In this document: positions 59,265-64,000 of the stretch, piece after piece
Layout: the number at the start of each line of letters is the position of its first letter
How positions within the stretch are numbered: the stretch's first letter is position 1
Source of the DNA: Anastrepha obliqua
Taxonomy: Eukaryota > Arthropoda > Insecta > Diptera > Tephritidae
Assembly (NCBI RefSeq): GCF_027943255.1
Contig: NC_072893.1
Coordinates: forward strand, 57,878,001-57,942,000
Reading direction: 5' to 3'
Length of the DNA: 64,000 nt
The notes under the pieces: generated by a model
What the model saw: only the letters and a program-made list of their open reading frames with translations
The model's database searches: none
What the model was told of the DNA's origin: nothing
Position numbers and translations under genes: made by a program

Positions 59265-59690
59265 ATTCAAGTTTTAAACTTTGTACAAGATTTCTAGAAA
59301 TTCGAGAAAATCTAAATTTTTTTTTATTAGAATGTTTGGAAAAAAATTGGATACGCAGTTTTACAGTTTATTAAATTTTAGTTGAATAAAGTGCAAGCTT
59401 GAAGTGGCTCAAAATTTGTTGATATTTTGATCATTTTTCTTTTTGATCATGAATCACCATGCTGCACATTTTTTGTACTTATATAATGAATTCACGACTT
59501 CCGATTTTTATACCGAAAAATTTCGAAACATCAACAGGAAAAAAATTATAAAAAATCGACGAGACTCGCTAACAACTTCAAACTTGCACTTTGTTATATT
59601 CAAAGCTATAAAACTGAATAGAAAAATTTTTCTAGAAATTCTTATGAAAAACTAATAATTTTGTAAACTTTTTAAAATTTTTTTATAACA
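59265..59690. repeat. Foldback element
   Basis: The left arm has ttctagaaattcgagaaaat and gcagttttacagtttattaa, ending aaagtgcaagcttgaag. The right arm is the reverse: cttcaaacttgcactttgtt, agctataaaactgaatag and ttctagaaattctta. The arms are about 150 bases and the loop about 130. Uninterrupted copy; the clearest of the family. Confidence 0.65.
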
Positions 59691-59841
59691 TTTTTAACAG
59701 GATTTTATATGGCGATTGTTGATTTTATTGACAAAACAATACTGAGTGAGTCACAAGTGTTAATTAAATTAGAAATAAGTTTGAAAATCTCGTCTATACT
59801 AATTAACTATTATGTTCGACATTACGGTTGGGTTGCTTCTA

Positions 59842-60152
59842 AAGGGTTTTTCAATAAGGGCGGGTAGATGTTGAAATGGAATAAAATGGCGTTTGCTGTG
59901 TGGCACGTAGCGCCGTCCTGCTGGAACCACATGTCGTCTAGGTCCATATGGTTCAATATGGGCCATACGAAATTGGAAGGGCCACCACGTCTACCGAAAA
60001 ATGGGCGGAATGCGCGCAACGGTTGCGTTAATGAACACTCATTTTGATAATAAAGTTTTATCATTTGAACAGCACAATCGTGTCAGATGTCACCAAAACA
60101 AAATGGCTGCCACAGGGCGCCAAAATCGATCCGCGCCAATTGAAAAACCCCT
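59842..60152 (-). mobile_element. Internally deleted DD41D-type element, 311 bp
   Basis: The left end aagggtttttcaataagggc and the right end (reverse complement aaggggtttttcaattggcg) are inverted, with TA at 59840-59841 and 60153-60154. The minus-strand frame starts MIKLYYQNECSLTQPLRAF and RPFFGRRGGPSNF, the first helix-turn-helix of a rosa-like transposase, and then jumps to DMWFQQDGATCHTANA, the second catalytic Asp. Everything between is deleted and the third Asp is absent. A fourth family of this group. Confidence 0.88.
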
Positions 60153-60329
60153 TATAAAGCACTAGCTCGAGGGCTCACAAAATATGTAGATTGCAATAAA
60201 ATTTATACTTTATTTCTTCTTTTTCTTTATTGGCTATTCATAATCGAATGTAAGCGACTATTCAATTTAAAAGTAGTAAAATTTATTAAATTTTTTTTCT
60301 TTTTTTTTGTTTTTATTTAAAATTTGAAC

Positions 60330-60760
60330 TATATTTGAAAATAATTCGCGATCTCTAGCTGCTTCCATGTTGTATACCGGTTACCGGTCCACTGCCTTAT
60401 GTTTCTCAACCAAGAAAACTGTTTACGCCCGATACCTCTTCTTCCTCCAATCTTGCCCTGGAATATGCGTTGCAATAGTTAATATTTCCTGCATCGTAGA
60501 ATATTATGCCCCAAATATGAAGTTTTTCGTCGTTTAATACACTTGATTAGTTGATTGTCGCCGTGAACTTTTCGCAGCACTTCTTCATTAGAAGCCTGGT
60601 CGGTCCATGGTATCTTGAGCAATCTCCGGAGAGGCCACATTTCAAATGCTTGCAGTGTATTCATGTCGAAGAGTTTTATGGTCCATATTTCCATGCCATA
60701 TAGCAAATCTGACCATACGTAGGATTTTTTGAAACGCATTTTTAGTTGAAGGTTGAAGTC
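60330..60760 (-). mobile_element. LINE (RTE-like) reverse transcriptase end
   Basis: The minus strand gives MRFKKSYVWSDLLYGMEIWT, AFEMWPLRRLLKIPWTDQAS and NEEVLRKVHGDNQLIKCIKR, then YLGHNILR. The V-L-L-Y-G-x-E-x-W-T, F-E-M-W-x-x-R-R-x-L-K-I-P-W-T and Y-L-G-H motifs mark the tail of an RTE/CR1-like reverse transcriptase. The GKIGGRRGIGRKQFSWLRNI tail also follows. Truncated at the 5' side. Confidence 0.82.
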
Positions 60761-60879
60761 GCGACATTTTGGGACTTTGCCATATTTAAGAAATGCGGCA
60801 TATTTATTTAAGGCTTAACAATTTCAAAAACCCATTGTGTTTCTTTTTTGACAAAATCTTCGTCTATACGTCCGCTATC

Positions 60880-61480
60880 ATTTCATTAGTTGATACATAT
60901 TCCATTTAATGTCGGTTCTCTCAACAACATCTCTCACGAAGTGATTTTTAATATCAATGTGTTTCGTCCTTGCATGGTGCACAGGATTATTTGCAGGATA
61001 GTCTCCAAATAAGTCGGTTGATGTGCGCACATCGCGACAACTAATTTCGTTGAGAATTCGTCGCAGATGTAACGCCTTTTTCACTGGAGACAGATATTCC
61101 ATCTCGGTACTACTCAAGGCAACGCGTTCTGCTTTTTCTAATTCCAGGATCCAACCTGTCAGAAAGAACGCATAGCCGGTAAAAGACCTGCGGTCAACTC
61201 TAGCGCCGCCCCAATCAGCATTCCTTTGCTTTCATGCACGATAATGCAACTTCATATCGATCGTAGCTGCTAAATACCGTGACCAATTGCGCTACTGAGC
61301 GAAAGATGTCGGGTCTAATCGATAGCATTAGCCACATCAGCGTCCAAATTATAGACTGGCAACACTTTTCGTCAACCATCTTATGTATGGCCTTTTTAAT
61401 TGGTTACACTTCGAGTACCGGACCCTTAACACACGAACAGGCGTTAAACCAATATTTTGTTGCACTTTAGGAAATATAAG
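60880..61480 (-). mobile_element. Ty1/copia RNase H fragment
   Basis: The minus strand reads RRSFTGYAFFLTGWILELEK, then AERVALSSTEMEYLSPVKKA, LHLRRILNEISCRDVRTSTD and HHARTKHIDIKNHFVRDVVE. R-R-S-x-T-G-Y, V-A-L-S-S-T-E-x-E-Y and H-x-R-x-K-H-I-D-I are the classical copia RNase H motifs. A weaker RPDIFRSVAQL-like end of the reverse transcriptase precedes it near 61300. LTRs and other genes were not found. Confidence 0.85.
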
Positions 61481-62560
61481 GACAATGTGGGTACTTTCCA
61501 GTAGTGAGTAGGATAGGTTTAGAAACAAGTGTGTAGGTATTAGAAACAAACTTTTAATGTACTTGTGTCCATCAGCCCACCCAATTTTCGTCTGAGAAGA
61601 CCTCTGCTAAAAAATATCGGGGTATATTTCAACCCTCCAGCGACAGCACAAACTTAGTATTTATCAGATTTTTAAAAATAAAGGTCAACATTATCTACAC
61701 AGGTAATAAATTATGGGCTAAAATGCTCCTAAAAAATATGCGACATTAAATTTTATTGAAGGGTTTTAAAGACAACATTAGTGGGAAATGTTGTTTCATA
61801 CGAGCCCATTCAAATAATTTATATCAACTTCAGGCCAAGTGAGGAAAACGTCAATGCACTGTACCAAAAAAATTGTGATGTTTAAAGACAAAGCAGCAGG
61901 TGCTTCTATATTGCGGTGTACAGAAGACTAAAGGTGGCGTCTTCTGAAAACCGCTATTTTATTTTTCGCTTTTTTGACAACCGACAACCTCATCCAATCA
62001 AATAAAAACCAACAGAAGGAAGAGAAGTTACTTGTTTGTAAATATTCAGTGAAAGGCTTGGTAGTATTGTGATTTTAAAACTTTTATTTTCTAGATTAAA
62101 AAAATTATTAAACATGTTATGTTATGAAAATACGAATTATGGAAATACCTCCAAATGAATTTTTTTGCATTTTTGGCGATGACGCCGTGGCCACTCCTCC
62201 TCACACTCTTCCTTCTGTTTGTTTATTTGAAGATATGATCTCACCGCCAGCGAATTTGGAAGGCGCAATCTCGCATTCTATCATTTTTGGTGCAATATTC
62301 TAAAGTTTTCCTCATTCATCATTGATATACCACATTAGTGTCTTTTTTTAGCAGCCGCATAGTGTAATTATATACATTTTCAGACAGAAGCAAAAAAATT
62401 AGCAATAACCGTGACAGATGTCTAAAGCAACTCACCAATCATATTTCCTTTTAAGCTTCCTTAACGCTTTTTCCATCAGATCTAAATATATTATCGATAT
62501 CGTAGAATATTCGTTGTAGTCATTGTTTAAAATTTTATACTTCCACTTTTCTTTCAACAG
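61481..62560 (+). other. 3' end of the 13.2-kb DIP intron
   Basis: Unique AT-rich DNA ending in the 3' splice site (tccacttttctttcaacag). No transposon recognised. Confidence 0.6.
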
Positions 62561-62661
62561 ATTGGCTTCCTGGATGTAGTAATACCACCCGATTTTGTTG
62601 CTGAAGATACCTCATCAGATGTAATTGTACCAGAAGGCAGCTCAGTCAAATTAACGTGTCG
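62561..62661 (+). CDS. DIP-family Ig protein, exon c (end of Ig1 linker, start of Ig2)
   Basis: The exon of 101 bases reads IGFLDVVIPPDFVAEDTSSD and VIVPEGSSVKLTCR, with the last codon split (donor cg|gtgagt, phase 2). FLDVVIPPDF is the hinge after Ig1, and VPEGSSVKLTC is the first strand of Ig2, with its first cysteine. Joined in phase to exon b, it gives the order of a DIP protein without gap or repeat. The following exon (usually A-x-G-x-P-x-P-x-I-x-W) lies beyond the stretch that I could assign. Confidence 0.94.
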
Positions 62662-62829
62662 GTGAGTAGGAAATAAAAATGAAAAACTAGGCACGTTTTA
62701 ACGCCAGAACAAAGAATGAAATTAATTATAAACTTTGCCTAATGTTAGAATTCATATTTAAAACTATTTACCACTCACTGAATTTCACATGTCCGCAAGC
62801 TTTTGTAATTATTTTTTGAATTGTGTGCA
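62662..62829 (+). other. Start of the next DIP intron
   Basis: Begins gtgagt; no recognisable feature. Confidence 0.6.
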
Positions 62830-63350
62830 AAAGAACTGGAGTTATGTTTAGGTCCACCGTATGGATGCCCATCTGGCTGTGTCTCGGCGTGCGAGCACTG
62901 TGACCCTTGACCGCCATGAGCCACCGGCGACAAAAAGGGCATTACAACCTCTCATGTCCAGCACTTGCTGATGTGGCTTGTGACCCAACGGAACCTCCAC
63001 ACTTATTATTGGGAAGAAAGCACTTCAAGAATACGTTGTGAGCGGGTATCAATATAAGTTTGATAACGAAATATTGAGATGTGACCGAAAGAAACCTTAG
63101 ACACTCCCAAAATATATTCGAGTGCACCAGCACTAAGCCCAGACTCTTCATCGCCGCTTGACTATTGACTTCTTCCTTGATAGCGACTACTTCCACTTGG
63201 GTGGCACTGAAAATATGACGAAGGATAAATTTAAGTTTAAAGTAGAGCGTGTTACAGAAAGAGTGACTGGGACTTTATTTACAAATCTTACGTCCTTTTC
63301 TTAAGCCTTCCTTAAGACTAATTGGGTAGAGAAGGATTCTGCTGGACACA
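62830..63350 (-). mobile_element. LINE RNase H remnant
   Basis: The minus strand has VEVVAIKEEVNSQAAMKS and LGLVLVHSNIFWECLRFL, which parallels the FxAEVxAIxxA and SDSxAAIxxL blocks of the LINE RNase H, with the catalytic Asp of SDS altered to Asn. Later cysteine-rich peptide is compatible with the final motif. Weakly preserved. Confidence 0.55.
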
Positions 63351-63780
63351 ACGTAAGTGTTAACTCGAAATTTTAGTACTTTTAGGGAAAGGTTTCTAGT
63401 ACCTTTTGGTAATTTTTAAGGACGGCACGAAAACTTTGCCTAAATACTGCTTTGGTATACTTCTGGACAGGGCCACTTGAATGAAGTGTACGAAATTTCT
63501 TTCTCAGATATTGCAATGTAGAGCATTTCTTTTACTTCAGATTTGTGCTTGAATTTTAATTTCACATTGAAACCATATTTGTAAACATCATTTATATAAA
63601 ATCGATTACTTGAGATTTGCTGATAAGAAAATAGCTTTCATGATAAAAAGCGCTTGGATTTTTGTTGAAATTTCCAATCATCTATCAGCATTGCGACTTT
63701 ATTTCAGCTATTTGTTTGGCGATTTATTCATTTTACTTTTATAGGGCACTTTATTTGCAATTTTCTTTACGTTACGCAGA
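63351..63780. other. Non-coding
   Basis: AT-rich; nothing recognised. Confidence 0.4.
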
Positions 63781-64000
63781 TATAGGTAGGTAAGTAGGTA
63801 AAATGGCAGGAGTACCCCAGGTACACTACAAGTAGCACTTACGAGCCGTTATGATACCATAATGTGGACCACTACCTGTGGAAGGATTTAGGGGGGAAAA
63901 AAACAAAACCCGTCTACAGCCAGAGAGAAAAGGGATCTAGGCTGGAGAATTTTTTCAAGTTATCCCCAAAGGGCACGCTAAGGAGTCTCAAGCGTCTAGC
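63781..64000 (-). mobile_element. 3' end of a LINE, running off the window
   Basis: Starts with a TAGG-type simple repeat (taggtaggtaagtaggta), followed by a conserved untranslated stretch with ggagtaccccaggtacac and cgttatgataccataatgtg. The layout (simple repeat, then a g-t-g-g-t-a type box) resembles the 3' ends at 13966 and 57550 of other LINEs here. The coding part would be beyond 64000. Confidence 0.6.

Overview
The window looks like intronic DNA of a higher fly, most likely a tephritid fruit fly (Bactrocera, Zeugodacus, Rhagoletis or Ceratitis type). The reasons are AT-rich unique sequence, runs of the ACATACATATGTAT type, mariner and DD41D rosa-like transposons, a tRNA-derived SINE of the kind I associate with tephritid genomes, and exons of a Drosophila-type Dpr-interacting protein (DIP) gene. 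The species assignment is inference; nothing here fixes it.

The only host gene I can support is a plus-strand DIP/lachesin-like immunoglobulin cell-surface gene. Three internal exons are visible (47985-48094, 49174-49359, 62561-62661), with consensus splice sites and matching phases. They encode the end of the N-terminal segment, all of Ig domain 1 and the first strands of Ig domain 2. The intron between the first two is 1.1 kb and the next is 13.2 kb. The signal-peptide exon and the rest of Ig2, Ig3 and the C-terminus were not found. The 48 kb upstream contains no other host gene that I recognise, so much or all of the window may be intron of this one gene.

Nearly everything else is transposon debris. 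Regions 1-10 kb: LINE C-terminal pieces, a deleted DD41D element, Tc1/mariner remnants and a foldback element. 10-20 kb: a nearly intact 1270-bp mariner (copy 1, minus), further LINE tails and a 1317-bp DD41D rosa-like element with one nonsense codon. 20-33 kb: a foldback element, a 729-bp inverted-repeat element nested in the terminal repeat of another element, more DD41D relics, a copia reverse transcriptase fragment, and a pogo/Tigger fragment. 33-47 kb: a foldback element interrupted by a mariner, another mariner relic, a small MITE, the 5' part of a LINE, a second interrupted foldback, DD41D deletions, and mariner copy 2 (plus), inserted in the reverse transcriptase of a LINE. 47-64 kb: the DIP exons, with SINEs, LINE tails, deleted DD41D elements and a copia RNase H fragment in the intron.

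No element has a clearly intact gene set. The two mariner copies have one long transposase frame each, but both have a displaced N-terminal frame. I found no bacterial-type operon, CRISPR array, rRNA or free-standing tRNA gene. I did not find a clearly new biological system. The most interesting signals are the nested insertions (three sites), the foldback family and the pair of nearly identical inverted mariners.
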